Positions 34,603 to 44,497 are shown, counted from the stretch's first letter. The stretch is 64,000 bases of DNA from Gracilibacillus dipsosauri (GCF_003176895.1 NZ_QGTD01000005.1:186001-250000), one strand, 5' to 3'. Notes: generated from the letters alone by a model not told the origin. A program made the numbers and translations.

Positions 34603-37600
34603 TTATTCAAAACGGAACCATGCAAAATCAAACTTTGATCCAGGTAAAAATATAAAGCTAACCTTTTGAACTCCCGTTATTTTGTCTATGGAAAACACTT
34701 TAACCTCATAACCATCTGTTTGGTTAAATTCTACAATTTGATTTGTATCCTCTTTGTCTCCTGAAAAACGAACGTGAATCGTGTTCTTATCAATTGAGGA
34801 ATTTCCACATATCATTAATTTAGTTGTACCCTTTTCCGTAAAATCAAGCTCATCGAATTCTAAGGTAACATTGTTCCCAATGCCTTCCACACCTTCCTCT
34901 GTCAATGTATAGGTATCCCCATATATACGGTCCATTTCTGTTGCGTTATTTTGTTCGAACCCGCGATTTTTCGGTTCAAAGGAAAAACCTTTGATATGAA
35001 CCTTTTGTTTTAAAACAAAACAGATCGATGTGACGCCTTTTAATCTCTTCGACAGTTGATAGGTTTCCTCCTGATAAACATTCCATTTGGATTCCTTTTG
35101 ATAAATAACATCCGCTACGAGCTCACTACCTTGCTCTTCTGGCATTCCTTCCCATATCTCTATTCCGTATTTCTCACTTGATAGTGCAAAAATTGGGATG
35201 GTGATCATATCTGAGCCATAAGATCCGAAGTCAATATCACGAAATCCTACATGGGTTTCCCCATCTCTACTTGTTGCAACACCACGCTCATTACCATTCC
35301 CGAGGTTTCCTTTACTATAATCATATAATCCAGCGGAGATGAATTGATACGGATTTTTATAAGCTGTTCCAAGTCCTGTTGCTTTCATCTCTAATTCAGA
35401 GATCAGCGTTGTATGATTGGTACCATTTTTACTAGTACATCGAACACGAAAATCCCCATCACCTAATGCTATTATTTTTGCTTTCTTCCCATTTGATTCA
35501 ATTTTTGCAATATTGGACTCGACACCGATATCTGTCACAACACTCCATTCCACATCATGGTAGGAGGTATTGGCTGGATAAAGCTTTGCCTCGACCTCAA
35601 TCTCTTTTTTATTAGAAGTAAAAAACTGACCTGCTTCACTAATAAGCTCTATCTTTCGCAATGGTATTTCTGCTAGATTTCCCATAACTGGTGGAATGTC
35701 TTTATTTTCCATTGATGCAGATATTCCCAAGACTTCTTCTTCAGAAGGTATAGCTGTAAGCTCGATGAACTTTGGATCCATCCCTTTTGAGGTAACCTTG
35801 ACTTCTATTTTTCCGGGATCTAGTGTAGCGGCAAGGATAGCCATTAGCTTTCCACTAAAAAGCCTTCTGCTCTTTCCTTTATACGAGTCATAATCTGTGC
35901 TATCTCCATTATCAAGACCTACTAGCCTAGCTGCACCATTTACTTCCACTTCTACCCGATTTGTGGCATTTTCTACAGGATTACCCTTCTCATCCTTCAT
36001 CCCAATTTCGATAAAGATCAAATCCGTGCCATTTGCTATTAATGTTTGTTTATCTGCCTTCCATTGTATCTGACTCGCATCACCAAATGATCTCCTAACA
36101 TCTGTTGCAATTACATTCCCTTTCTCATCATAAGCAATTGCTTTGATTTCGCCTTCCTGGTAGGCAAGCTTCCACCACCCGGTAATCTCCTTAGCGTATT
36201 TATGATCGATTTCAAAGATACCTATTCGCTTACCATTGTGTTGTAATTCGACTCTTGGCGCATTAGAACATACTCTTATATCGATGATCTGACCAGGATT
36301 AAAATCCCAATACGGAAATAGATGAACCATTGGATGCTTTTTATAATCGCTCCAAGCCGCTTGGTAAATATAATAAGAATCCTTTGGAAAGGTTGCTGTA
36401 TCGATTTGTCCTAAATAAGCATTCTTCGTATGGTAAGGAGTTGGTTCTCCAATATAGTCAAAACCTGTCCAAATAAACGTACCAAGTGAAAATGGTGCAT
36501 CTCGGTCTGCGATAATACATGCCTCCGATGATTTAGCACCCCAGCTCGTGGAGCTATTACCAAGGGCAGAGCATTGCTGATCATCATCTGCTAGAATCGA
36601 TTTCTCAAAGGGAAAATGGTAAATCCCTCTACTCTGAACTGTTGATGCTGTTTCACTTCCATATATAATCCAATCAGGATGCTCCTGATGATGCTCATGA
36701 TAATATTTTTCTGCATAGTTATAGCCTGCTAGCTTGACAATATCGGCACATTTTTGGGCATTCTCCCAAGGCATATAATTGGAACCAATCGTTACTTTAG
36801 CATTTTCCTTCGGATCAAATTTTTGAACATATTCTGTTAGCATTCTAGTAATCTCTTGTCCTCTTGCATTTGCGTGGGTATCATAAATCTCATTTCCAAT
36901 ACTCCACATCAATAAGCTAGGATGGTTTCGATCTCTTCTCACCCAGCTTTTTACGTCTTGAAATGCCCATTTCTTAAAGTATCTAGCGTAGTCATAAGGA
37001 GTTTTCGATCTTTCCCACATATCAAAGGCTTCACTTATAACAAGAAAACCCATTTCATCAGCTAGGTGCATGAGCTCCTTCGCTGGCATATTATGTGCGG
37101 TCCTTATAGCATTAACACCCATTTCCTTTAGGAGTTTAAGCCTTCTTCTGAGGGCCGTTTCATTAAAGGAAGCACCTAATGCCCCTAAATCATGATGCTC
37201 ACATACCCCATTCAGTTTCATCTTCACCCCATTCAGAATAAAGCCTTTATTTGGGTCTAACACAATATTTCGAAAGCCAATGGAATGCGAAATTGTCTCC
37301 ACATTTGATTGATTAATTTTTAAAGTAGTAACTAATCGATAGAGATTTGGATTACCCATACTCCACAAATAAGGATGTTGGATTTCTAGACATTGTACGT
37401 TCCGATCGCTCTCAGTCTGTTCGGAAGTCGAGGCAATCTCTTTTCCCTGATAATAAAGCGTATGAGTAAGCTCTGCAGTCTGAACAAGGGAAAGCTCTGT
37501 CTCGATTTCAACATGCCATTCGTTTTCGCTTGATGTTGTTGTAATATATACACCATCTGTTGGAATATGATTTTTGTCTCTCTTTTTCAACCAAACATTA

Positions 37601-37995
37601 CGATAAATCCCAGCGCCAGAATACCAACGACTATTTGGGCTTTGATGAACGACTTTTACGAGGAGTTCGTTTTCACCCTCTACTAAAGCATCTGTAATAT
37701 GATGTTCAAACGCGGAATAACCATATTTCCATTCACCGATAAATTGTTGATTGACATACAGAGTAGAATCCATATAGACCCCATCAAAGTAGAGTAGAAT
37801 ATCTTGATTATTTTTTTCATAAAAAAATTTTTTACGGTACCACCCAATACTATTCTCGTATAGATTCATGGAATCATATATAAGCCAATCATGTGGTATA
37901 TCTACTGGCTTAAAATCTAGCTTTTTAGCATCTGATACATTTAAGCTACTTTTTGCAAAGGTCCAACCATCATTAAAGAGCATCTGAGTATTCAT
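34603..37995 (-). CDS. GH2-family glycosidase (beta-galactosidase-like), large multidomain
   Basis: About 1130 residues, no signal peptide. N-terminal sugar-binding jelly roll (PHDWLIYDSMN near 34), immunoglobulin-like domain, then the GH2 barrel with acid/base Glu369 in WSIGNEIYD and nucleophile Glu448 in IYGSETAS. The C-terminal third has DUF4982-like and Ig-like domains (residues ~600-900) and a terminal beta-rich domain of about 250 residues. Length and layout resemble intracellular GH2 beta-galactosidases of Bacillota acting on plant oligosaccharides; beta-glucuronidase or other activity cannot be excluded. The ATG at 37995 follows AAAGGAA at good spacing; an ATG ten codons upstream would overlap the DUF624 gene. 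Confidence 0.88.
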   Translation of the reverse strand: MNTQMLFNDGWTFAKSSLNVSDAKKLDFKPVDIPHDWLIYDSMNLYENSIGWYRKKFFYEKNNQDILLYFDGVYMDSTLYVNQQFIGEWKYGYSAFEHHITDALVEGENELLVKVVHQSPNSRWYSGAGIYRNVWLKKRDKNHIPTDGVYITTTSSENEWHVEIETELSLVQTAELTHTLYYQGKEIASTSEQTESDRNVQCLEIQHPYLWSMGNPNLYRLVTTLKINQSNVETISHSIGFRNIVLDPNKGFILNGVKMKLNGVCEHHDLGALGASFNETALRRRLKLLKEMGVNAIRTAHNMPAKELMHLADEMGFLVISEAFDMWERSKTPYDYARYFKKWAFQDVKSWVRRDRNHPSLLMWSIGNEIYDTHANARGQEITRMLTEYVQKFDPKENAKVTIGSNYMPWENAQKCADIVKLAGYNYAEKYYHEHHQEHPDWIIYGSETASTVQSRGIYHFPFEKSILADDDQQCSALGNSSTSWGAKSSEACIIADRDAPFSLGTFIWTGFDYIGEPTPYHTKNAYLGQIDTATFPKDSYYIYQAAWSDYKKHPMVHLFPYWDFNPGQIIDIRVCSNAPRVELQHNGKRIGIFEIDHKYAKEITGWWKLAYQEGEIKAIAYDEKGNVIATDVRRSFGDASQIQWKADKQTLIANGTDLIFIEIGMKDEKGNPVENATNRVEVEVNGAARLVGLDNGDSTDYDSYKGKSRRLFSGKLMAILAATLDPGKIEVKVTSKGMDPKFIELTAIPSEEEVLGISASMENKDIPPVMGNLAEIPLRKIELISEAGQFFTSNKKEIEVEAKLYPANTSYHDVEWSVVTDIGVESNIAKIESNGKKAKIIALGDGDFRVRCTSKNGTNHTTLISELEMKATGLGTAYKNPYQFISAGLYDYSKGNLGNGNERGVATSRDGETHVGFRDIDFGSYGSDMITIPIFALSSEKYGIEIWEGMPEEQGSELVADVIYQKESKWNVYQEETYQLSKRLKGVTSICFVLKQKVHIKGFSFEPKNRGFEQNNATEMDRIYGDTYTLTEEGVEGIGNNVTLEFDELDFTEKGTTKLMICGNSSIDKNTIHVRFSGDKEDTNQIVEFNQTDGYEVKVFSIDKITGVQKVSFIFLPGSKFDFAWFRFE

Positions 37996-38008
37996 ATTCC
38001 GTTCCTTT

Positions 38009-38692
38009 CTATTCTTGTTTGACAAAGCTAACTTTCACATCATCAATAATTGGCTTCGTATTCATCATTAAAAACCAAGTAACTAAGCTAGTGATAAAAA
38101 TAAGAATAAAATCTGTCGTAAAAAACATGAGCACGATTGTAAGAAAAACAATTCCCAAATTACCTGTCGTAATTTTTATGCGTGTAAAAATATAGTAGAT
38201 AGATAAACGATAAATATCCCTTATTCTAAACTTATAGTGGGTAGTAATTACAAGCACGTAGAAGGTAAAGATCGTCAGCAATAAAAGAGCAACTAAAAAA
38301 ATGCCGTTCAAAATTTGGTAAAATACAGTAGGATTTTGATTGAAATATTGGATATCAATAACTAATATAAAAAATGTCATTAAAATCGGTATCCACACCT
38401 TCATTACATCTAAAAAATTCTCCCTATATGCCTTCCAAAACTCCGCAAATGGAGCGATATCTTTGTCACGCACTAGTACTCCTAAACTATGAGATAATGC
38501 TGCAAAGGCAGGCCCTGATGGAATAAAGGCAATAAAGTAAAAAATCGCATTAGATATACTCGGAATAAGGAGCATAAAGGCAGCAAAGAATAATAGGTTG
38601 GTAAAAATAAATAACATATTGAGGACCAGCAACCAGTATACATAATTGGAAAAACGATAAAATCCACCTTGGGAGTATTGGTTTGTATTCAT
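38009..38692 (-). CDS. DUF624 (YesL-like) integral membrane protein, second copy
   Basis: 227 residues, five or six hydrophobic segments, hallmark IPSGPAFAALSHSLGVLVRDKD at about residues 52-73. Paralogous to the protein at 8871-9554. Here it stands between an NIF3-like gene and GH2, downstream of an ABC importer. The recurring link of DUF624 with Lpl-type importers suggests a shared membrane function; the actual role is unknown. It ends 13 bp before the GH2 start. Confidence 0.85.
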   Translation of the reverse strand: MNTNQYSQGGFYRFSNYVYWLLVLNMLFIFTNLLFFAAFMLLIPSISNAIFYFIAFIPSGPAFAALSHSLGVLVRDKDIAPFAEFWKAYRENFLDVMKVWIPILMTFFILVIDIQYFNQNPTVFYQILNGIFLVALLLLTIFTFYVLVITTHYKFRIRDIYRLSIYYIFTRIKITTGNLGIVFLTIVLMFFTTDFILIFITSLVTWFLMMNTKPIIDDVKVSFVKQE

Positions 38693-38781
38693 TTATAAAA
38701 ACCCTTTCATTTATGTATTTGTCAGATGTAAACTAGCTCTTCTTATTTATTTTACTATGAATTCCCTGACAATAGGTGATT

Positions 38782-39567
38782 TTATTTCCATTTAATACAT
38801 TGTTCGGTTGCAATAAATTCAACTGGAATCGTTGGGAATCTTTTTTCTATTCGCTTTGCAAAATATCGCATTCCTGATTCTTCACTTTCTAAATGGCCTA
38901 ATATAATAGCACCAATGCGATTGCCTTGGTTATTAGCATCACGAATATACTCAGGAGTTTCCCATTCAGGTCCTTCTCCATAGATAACAAGATCTACTTG
39001 ATCTACTTCAAAAGCAGGGATAGCCGTTAATCCTCCACCTCTATAACCTACCAACATAGCAATTCGACTACAATTCATGGATAAATCGCCAACATAACGA
39101 ACTGTAGAGAGATTTAATTTATGTTTAACATAATCTATCACATCACTTAGCTTCCGTTTTGGAATTTGAATGATCGTCGCTATTTCTTTATGTTCCTCCA
39201 CATCATCCATCCAATCAAGATGGTGTAGTAGGCCTTCCATAATACCATCTGGTTGGTATTCATGATGGATCGCATCATGAAGTCGATAGATCGCTATACC
39301 AGAGGATTGAATAAGCTTCCATTTCTTTTGACCAACCTCACTCTCCACTACTTGATCATCATCGTGTTGAAAGAATACACCCTCATGACAAATTAATAAA
39401 TTAACTCCTTGTTTAATAGCTTGCTTTATTACTTCATATGTCGGCATAAAACAGATGGCTATTTTTTTAATTTTATTATTTTCGTCTCCAAATTTCAGGG
39501 TATCCACTGTATTTTCTATCGGGTTACTCGTCAGCTCGTTCACTACTTGTCGAATCGTCCATTCCAT
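38782..39567 (-). CDS. NIF3-like (DUF34) protein with an altered metal motif
   Basis: About 261 residues. The fold markers are those of NIF3 / YbgI / YqfO proteins: an early VDTLKFGD segment, LLICHEGVFF where the family normally has a His-His-Pro metal motif, and GHLESEESGMRYFAKRIEKRFP near the C-terminus, which keeps the conserved His and Glu. The change from HHP to CHE may alter metal binding. NIF3 proteins form hexameric toroids with two metals and have no settled role. The ATG at 39567 has AGG eight bases upstream and beats the GTG at 39576. It sits between an importer's terminator and the DUF624/GH2 genes. Confidence 0.78.
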   Translation of the reverse strand: MEWTIRQVVNELTSNPIENTVDTLKFGDENNKIKKIAICFMPTYEVIKQAIKQGVNLLICHEGVFFQHDDDQVVESEVGQKKWKLIQSSGIAIYRLHDAIHHEYQPDGIMEGLLHHLDWMDDVEEHKEIATIIQIPKRKLSDVIDYVKHKLNLSTVRYVGDLSMNCSRIAMLVGYRGGGLTAIPAFEVDQVDLVIYGEGPEWETPEYIRDANNQGNRIGAIILGHLESEESGMRYFAKRIEKRFPTIPVEFIATEQCIKWK

Positions 39568-39634
39568 TTTCTTCACCTATTCCAAATTTTAACTATTTAA
39601 TCCAAAACTTTTGAAAACCGCTTATAGAGGAAAA

Positions 39635-39664
39635 GGAAACATAACACAATCGTATTATGTTTCC
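39635..39664 (-). terminator. Terminator of ABC importer 39673-43238
   Basis: Perfect 10-bp arms GGAAACATAA / TTATGTTTCC with T-rich sequence on the minus strand, just after the binding-protein gene. Confidence 0.75.
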
Positions 39665-39672
39665 AGATAACA

Positions 39673-41307
39673 TTATTTATTTTCTTGATACACTTGGTTT
39701 GCTAGTTCTACATATCCTTGAACATTTTTCGCTTCTATTTCTTTCACATATGCATCCCATTCATCTAAACTTCTTTCACCAACAATAAATTTAAGTGTGT
39801 TTTGTGTCACATGGTCTTTTAATGGTGTACTGATAAGGGACGATTGTTCTAATTGCATGGCATCATATTTGATTGGTGGGTCTGGTAAGACGAGTTCTTT
39901 TGTTTCATGCATAGCATTTTGGAACTCAATCTCTTCTTCACTAAACATGGAGTGAAGTAATTCAGTAGGACCACCATAGGAAAAGTTTCCTCCCGAGAAT
40001 CCATAATCGATTTGAAGATGATTTTCAGCTTCTGGATTCATCCCTCTAAAGGTCACATCTTCTGCCAATTGACGTTCTCCGTTTTCCTTCGTATAAGTTT
40101 CGCCCTCTACACCCCATTTAGCAAACTCCAAGCCTTCATCACTGTACATGAGCCAGTCAATAAATTGCAGCATTGCTTCAAAATTAGGGTCATCCTTCGC
40201 GTTAGCGGAGAACATAATACCATTTTCTAATTTAGATCCGCCCATCAAATGACCAGCAGGTCCGCCTGGTACGACAATTTTCTTAATCTCATAATTGTCA
40301 GCACCTAAGGTTTCATCCATCGTCGTACGATATTGCGTCAAAGTTTGACCATTTGTATTAATTACAAAGGATTTGCCACTTGTGAATTTTTCAATTGCTG
40401 GGTCATCCTCTTGTGTTACACTCTCAGGGTCTAACAAGCCTTTCTCTACTAAGCCATGAAAATATTCTACCATTGCCCGATATTCATCCGTTGTCGGGGC
40501 AAATATAAACTCATCAGATTCTTCTACATAAGTAAGCATATTACCGAGGCCCCAACCTGCCTTCGTGCCAAAAGTAACTGCAGCAATATTTAATGTACTA
40601 TCCAGTTTAAATCGATCAGAAAATGGAATAACGTCTGGATATGCTTTTTTCATTTCTTCAAGCATTACTTCGACTTCTTCCCATGTTTCCGGTTCTTCTA
40701 GACCGAGTTCTTCTAAGATATCTGTTCTAACAGCCAAGCTATAATCTGGCCATACTTTTTCATGCACCCCTGGAAGGACGTAATATTTTCCATCTTGTTG
40801 GCGCAAGCCTTCAAGGAATGGTTCAATTTCCCACTTTTCCACCTTTTCTTGGTAGTGTGGCATCATATCAACGTAATCACTAATCGGCAAAATAGCTCCA
40901 GAAGATACAAATGGTGTTTCTTCCCCTGGGTATGTTTTTGGGATTATATAAGGGGCATCCCCACTACTGATTAGCAAACTTCTTTTCTCCGTATAGTCAC
41001 TCATTGGTACAGAAGTTAATTCTAATTCCACATTGGTTAATTCCTTAATCTTATCAAAAAACAACCAATCATCCTTTATCGGATAATTCGGATGATCACT
41101 AAATAGAGAAGTAAATGTAACCGGTTCTGTCGCTTTAAAGGTATCACCAACTCCATAATCCTCCATTGCTGCACCAGATCCTGATTCACTCGAACCTTCT
41201 TCACCCTTACCATCTCCATCAGATTCCGCATCATTACACGCTGCCAATAGACCTAGAAACAAGATAAACATAAGTGCTAACATCCATTTTGTCCAATGCT
41301 TTTTCAC
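39673..41307 (-). CDS. ABC transporter binding lipoprotein, probable aldouronate-binding (LplA-type)
   Basis: 544 residues. Lipobox LLAAC with Cys24, then a Gly/Ser/Glu-rich linker and an LplA-class binding domain. It is the third gene of a permease-permease-binding protein operon. The promoter of that operon carries two copies of a 14-bp palindrome also found at the GntR-aguA-uxuA-uxuB promoter, so by regulon logic it should bind glucuronic-acid-substituted xylo-oligosaccharides, like the AguE protein of Geobacillus. GTG start seven bases after GGGGG. The ligand is inferred from regulation, not seen. Confidence 0.85.
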   Translation of the reverse strand: MKKHWTKWMLALMFILFLGLLAACNDAESDGDGKGEEGSSESGSGAAMEDYGVGDTFKATEPVTFTSLFSDHPNYPIKDDWLFFDKIKELTNVELELTSVPMSDYTEKRSLLISSGDAPYIIPKTYPGEETPFVSSGAILPISDYVDMMPHYQEKVEKWEIEPFLEGLRQQDGKYYVLPGVHEKVWPDYSLAVRTDILEELGLEEPETWEEVEVMLEEMKKAYPDVIPFSDRFKLDSTLNIAAVTFGTKAGWGLGNMLTYVEESDEFIFAPTTDEYRAMVEYFHGLVEKGLLDPESVTQEDDPAIEKFTSGKSFVINTNGQTLTQYRTTMDETLGADNYEIKKIVVPGGPAGHLMGGSKLENGIMFSANAKDDPNFEAMLQFIDWLMYSDEGLEFAKWGVEGETYTKENGERQLAEDVTFRGMNPEAENHLQIDYGFSGGNFSYGGPTELLHSMFSEEEIEFQNAMHETKELVLPDPPIKYDAMQLEQSSLISTPLKDHVTQNTLKFIVGERSLDEWDAYVKEIEAKNVQGYVELANQVYQENK

Positions 41308-41397
41308 TCTTTTTCCCCCTCTATTTGTTTAAAAGTTGAATGGTCGTTTGCTAAAACAGTTTTCCGTTAGGGATCACCTCCTTAAAACCTATCTTCA

Positions 41398-42270
41398 TTA
41401 ACCCTTTACTGAGCCTAACATGACACCTGAAACAAAATATTTTTGAATATAAGGATAAACTAATAAAATCGGTAAAACAGTTAACACCATAGTTACTGAT
41501 TTAATGTTGGCAGAGATTTGAACTAAATTATCAGCACTCGTCGCACCTGTTCCAACACTCGCTTCTGCGCCTTTAATCATATTTCTTAAGTAAATCGATA
41601 CAGGAAACAATTCTTTTTCCGTAAAATAGATAAAGGCAGGAAACCAGGAATTCCAGTGGGTAACAGCATAGAATAGCATCATGGTTGCTAGAATCGGTTT
41701 TGACAATGGCAAGACAATTTTAAAGAGAATCCCGAATGTACTTGATCCATCCATAATCGCCGCTTCTTCCAATTCATCCGGTATATTTTCGAAGAAGGTC
41801 CTCATGATTAACATGTTAAAAACACTAATCGCATTCGGAATAACAATTGCCCAAATAGAATTACCAAATCCTAAAGAGGTTACGAGTACATAGTTTGGAA
41901 TTAATCCCCCATTAAAGAACATGGTAAAAACAAAGAACATGGTTAAAAATCTTCTACCTTTTAAACGCTTTTTCGCTAACGGATAGGCAATCATTGTCGA
42001 CAAAACAAGCGATATTAATGTTCCTATCACCGTATAAATGACGGTGTTCTTATAATTAATCCAGAACATAGAATCAGACATAATCACCTTATATGTCTCC
42101 ATATTAAAGCCCTTTGGCCATAAGCTAACCTTCCCTGCATTGATATAGGCTTCAGAACTAAATGATTGTGCTAAAATATTGAAAAATGGAAACAAAGTAA
42201 CAAAAACAATGAATAATAAAACCGCTACATTAAAAATTTTAAATAGTTTATATTGCCAAGATTCTTTCAT
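41398..42270 (-). CDS. ABC transporter permease (YtcP/LplC-type), probable aldouronate importer
   Basis: 290 residues, six membrane helices, EAA loop EEAAIMDGSSTF near residues 167-178, C-terminus KYFVSGVMLGSVKG. Forms the channel with the LplB-type permease encoded 11 bp upstream. ATG start with GGGGGG. Same family as the permeases at 3109 and 43574. Confidence 0.92.
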   Translation of the reverse strand: MKESWQYKLFKIFNVAVLLFIVFVTLFPFFNILAQSFSSEAYINAGKVSLWPKGFNMETYKVIMSDSMFWINYKNTVIYTVIGTLISLVLSTMIAYPLAKKRLKGRRFLTMFFVFTMFFNGGLIPNYVLVTSLGFGNSIWAIVIPNAISVFNMLIMRTFFENIPDELEEAAIMDGSSTFGILFKIVLPLSKPILATMMLFYAVTHWNSWFPAFIYFTEKELFPVSIYLRNMIKGAEASVGTGATSADNLVQISANIKSVTMVLTVLPILLVYPYIQKYFVSGVMLGSVKG

Positions 42271-42281
42271 CTAGATCCCCC

Positions 42282-43238
42282 CTACCACAAGCTGTTGTCA
42301 GTTATTCGACGTGATAAATAATTCGCACCAAATACTAAAATTAAACCTATAATGGATTCAAATAGACCAATAGCAGTACCATAACTAAAGCTTCCTGATT
42401 CAAGACCAACCCTGTACACATAAGTAGCAATGATATCCGCCGTTTCATATGTGAGTGGATTGTAGAGTAGTAATACCTTTTCAAAGCCAATTTGAAGGAA
42501 ATTCCCAATATTTAAGATTAAAAGCACCACAATGGTTGGCAATATTCCAGGAATCGTAATATGGATCGTTTGCTTCCATCTATTTGCCCCATCAATTCTA
42601 GCTGCCTCATATAACTCTTCATTAATTCCAGTAAGTGCTGCTAAATATAAAATCGCTCCCCAGCCTAGTCCTTGCCATAAGTCAACGCTTACAAAAATGG
42701 TCCTAAACCATTCTGGCATCTGTATAAAATTAACCTTTTCTAGACCTAGGAAGGAAAGCAAACCATTGATTGGACCATTTAATGCTACTAACTCGAATAC
42801 CATACCTGCAACGACTACTACCGAAAAAAAGTGTGGTAAATAAGAAGCTGTTTGAACAAATCTTTTAAACAATCGGTTCTTTACCTCGTTCAGCAATAAA
42901 GCAAAAATAATCGGAGCTGGAAAAGTAATAATAAGTAATAACAGCGCTAATATTAATGTGTTAGCAAAAACATTATAAAAGGTTGGATCACTAAGAAACA
43001 TCTTAAAATAATGAAATCCTACCCACTCTTCCCCGATAATATTTCCACCAGGTATAAATCTTCTAAACGCAATAATATTTCCAAACATAGGAACATATTT
43101 AAAAATGATTAAGTAAACGATTGGAATAATAATGAGAGAATATAGCTGCCAATCTTTTAAAACTACTCTCATACCACTTTCTCTCGACAATCTCCATTTT
43201 GATAATCTTGTTTCAGGATTTTTATTCGTTTGCTCCAT
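42282..43238 (-). CDS. ABC transporter permease (LplB-type), probable aldouronate importer
   Basis: 318 residues, six membrane helices, EAA loop YEAARIDGANRW near residues 211-222. First gene of the operon, transcribed from a near-consensus promoter at 43410-43438 with GntR-type operators on both sides. ATG start with GGGGGAG upstream. There is a ~165-nt leader between the predicted transcription start and the coding region. Confidence 0.92.
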   Translation of the reverse strand: MEQTNKNPETRLSKWRLSRESGMRVVLKDWQLYSLIIIPIVYLIIFKYVPMFGNIIAFRRFIPGGNIIGEEWVGFHYFKMFLSDPTFYNVFANTLILALLLLIITFPAPIIFALLLNEVKNRLFKRFVQTASYLPHFFSVVVVAGMVFELVALNGPINGLLSFLGLEKVNFIQMPEWFRTIFVSVDLWQGLGWGAILYLAALTGINEELYEAARIDGANRWKQTIHITIPGILPTIVVLLILNIGNFLQIGFEKVLLLYNPLTYETADIIATYVYRVGLESGSFSYGTAIGLFESIIGLILVFGANYLSRRITDNSLW

Positions 43239-43337
43239 TCCATCTCCCCCTTATGTAGCTTCTGTCAACAAAGAAAAGGCTTACATTAAAATGAGTGTAA
43301 AGTCGTTTTCTCTTATTTTTTGTTAAACCCTAGTATG

Positions 43338-43351
43338 ACTAGTATGCTAGT
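43338..43351. promoter_or_regulatory. GntR-type operator O2 (aldouronate importer leader)
   Basis: ACTAGTATGCTAGT, a 14-bp near-palindrome in the leader about 60 nt downstream of the predicted transcription start. It differs by one base from the site at the GntR operon promoter (62279-62292). A degraded third copy (CCTAGTATGACTAG) directly precedes it at 43329-43342. Confidence 0.7.
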
Positions 43352-43409
43352 TAAAACAAAATATTCCTTTACAAAGAACTCATCTGCACTTTGTTTAATC
43401 GTTGCACTT

Positions 43410-43438
43410 ATTATAAATCGAATATTTTTATTTGTCAA
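43410..43438 (-). promoter_or_regulatory. SigmaA promoter of the aldouronate importer
   Basis: Reads TTGACA (43438-43433), 17-bp spacer, TATAAT (43415-43410) on the minus strand: both hexamers are perfect consensus with ideal spacing. Such a strong promoter needs tight repression, consistent with the operators at 43338 and 43442. Confidence 0.85.
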
Positions 43439-43441
43439 TAT

Positions 43442-43455
43442 ACTAGAATGGTAGT
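43442..43455. promoter_or_regulatory. GntR-type operator O1 (upstream of -35)
   Basis: ACTAGAATGGTAGT lies four bases upstream of the -35 hexamer of the importer promoter. Centre-to-centre distance to O2 is about 104 bp, near ten helical turns, suitable for looping. Confidence 0.7.
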
Positions 43456-43527
43456 ATTTTATTTTTTTTATTAGTTAGTTAGAGAGCAGGATCAAGGATA
43501 ATCAATATTTATGGAATAAAAGAAAGC

Positions 43528-43553
43528 CTCGAAAAGAAATATTTCTTTTCGAG
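43528..43553 (-). terminator. Terminator of the xylo-oligosaccharide importer operon
   Basis: A perfect 26-bp palindrome with 13-bp arms (CTCGAAAAGAAAT) followed by T-rich sequence on both strands, just after the permease gene at 43574. It separates this operon from the regulatory region of the next one. Confidence 0.8.
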
Positions 43554-43573
43554 ACTTTTTGTAATAAGCTTAT

Positions 43574-44497
43574 CTATTTTACTGCTCCAAGTGTCATCCC
43601 TTTCACAAAATACTTTTGCAAAAATGGGTAAACTAAAATAATTGGAACACTTGCAACAATTGTCATCGTCGCTTGAATGGATTTCGGTGTAACTTGATTA
43701 GATCCAGAATCCGATGAGTTAGCAAACGCTGACGCCATATCTCCACTTGACGTAGTACTAGAATTTTGTAAGATTTTCATTAATTCATATTGTAAAGTGG
43801 TTAAATGTTCATTACTCGAATTATATAAGAAAACATCAAACCATTGATTCCATTGAAATACTGCCACAAATAAAGCCACCGTTGCAAGTACAGGTAAAGA
43901 CAGTGGAAGAACAATTTTAAAAAATATTCGAAAATCCCCTGCCCCATCGATCCTTGCTGATTCGAAAATACTTTTCGGCAATCCTTCGATAAAGGATCGC
44001 ATGATGATAAGGTTAAATGCACTAATGAGTGTGGGTAGTATATACACCCAAAATGTGCCTATTAACTGCAACTCTTTCATCAGTAAAAATGTTGGTATTA
44101 GCCCACCATTAAAGTACATTGTCATAATAAAGATAATAGTGACAGATTTTTTGAACATAAATTTTGGTTGTGCAATAGCATAAGCTACCATTGCAGTACA
44201 AAGTAATCCGACCCCTGTACCAATAAGCGTTCGTAAAACCGAAATAATAATCGCCTGAATGACAGCTGCTTCTTCGAATACATGTGAGTAATTATTCCAT
44301 GTGAATTCTCTTGGCCATAGATATATTCCACCTTTTACTGAATCCGTTGCATCATTTAAAGAGATAGCGATCTGGTTTAAAAAAGGATATAGCATAACTA
44401 CACATAAAAGAACGAGGAAAATAACGTTACAAGTATCAAAGATAACATCCTCTCTTGTTTTTCCCATCCCGCTTTTTTGAAGCTTCCAAAATTCCAA
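43574..44497 (-). CDS. ABC transporter permease (YtcP/LplC-type), probable xylo-oligosaccharide importer
   Basis: About 307 residues, six membrane helices, EAA loop FESARIDGAGDF near residues 175-186, C-terminus YFVKGMTLGAVK. Last gene of the operon two-component system / binding protein / permeases. The TTG at 44497 is eight bases after AGGAGG; the GTG at 44506 touches the site, so TTG is preferred. It pairs with the permease encoded 12 bp upstream. Its counterpart in Geobacillus would be XynG. Confidence 0.9.
   Translation of the reverse strand: MEFWKLQKSGMGKTREDVIFDTCNVIFLVLLCVVMLYPFLNQIAISLNDATDSVKGGIYLWPREFTWNNYSHVFEEAAVIQAIIISVLRTLIGTGVGLLCTAMVAYAIAQPKFMFKKSVTIIFIMTMYFNGGLIPTFLLMKELQLIGTFWVYILPTLISAFNLIIMRSFIEGLPKSIFESARIDGAGDFRIFFKIVLPLSLPVLATVALFVAVFQWNQWFDVFLYNSSNEHLTTLQYELMKILQNSSTTSSGDMASAFANSSDSGSNQVTPKSIQATMTIVASVPIILVYPFLQKYFVKGMTLGAVK

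Noticed and set aside
41115-41135. Possible LacI-type operator AACCGGTT
   Set aside because: Short match inside the coding sequence of a binding protein; lacks the extended arms seen at 20046-20061.
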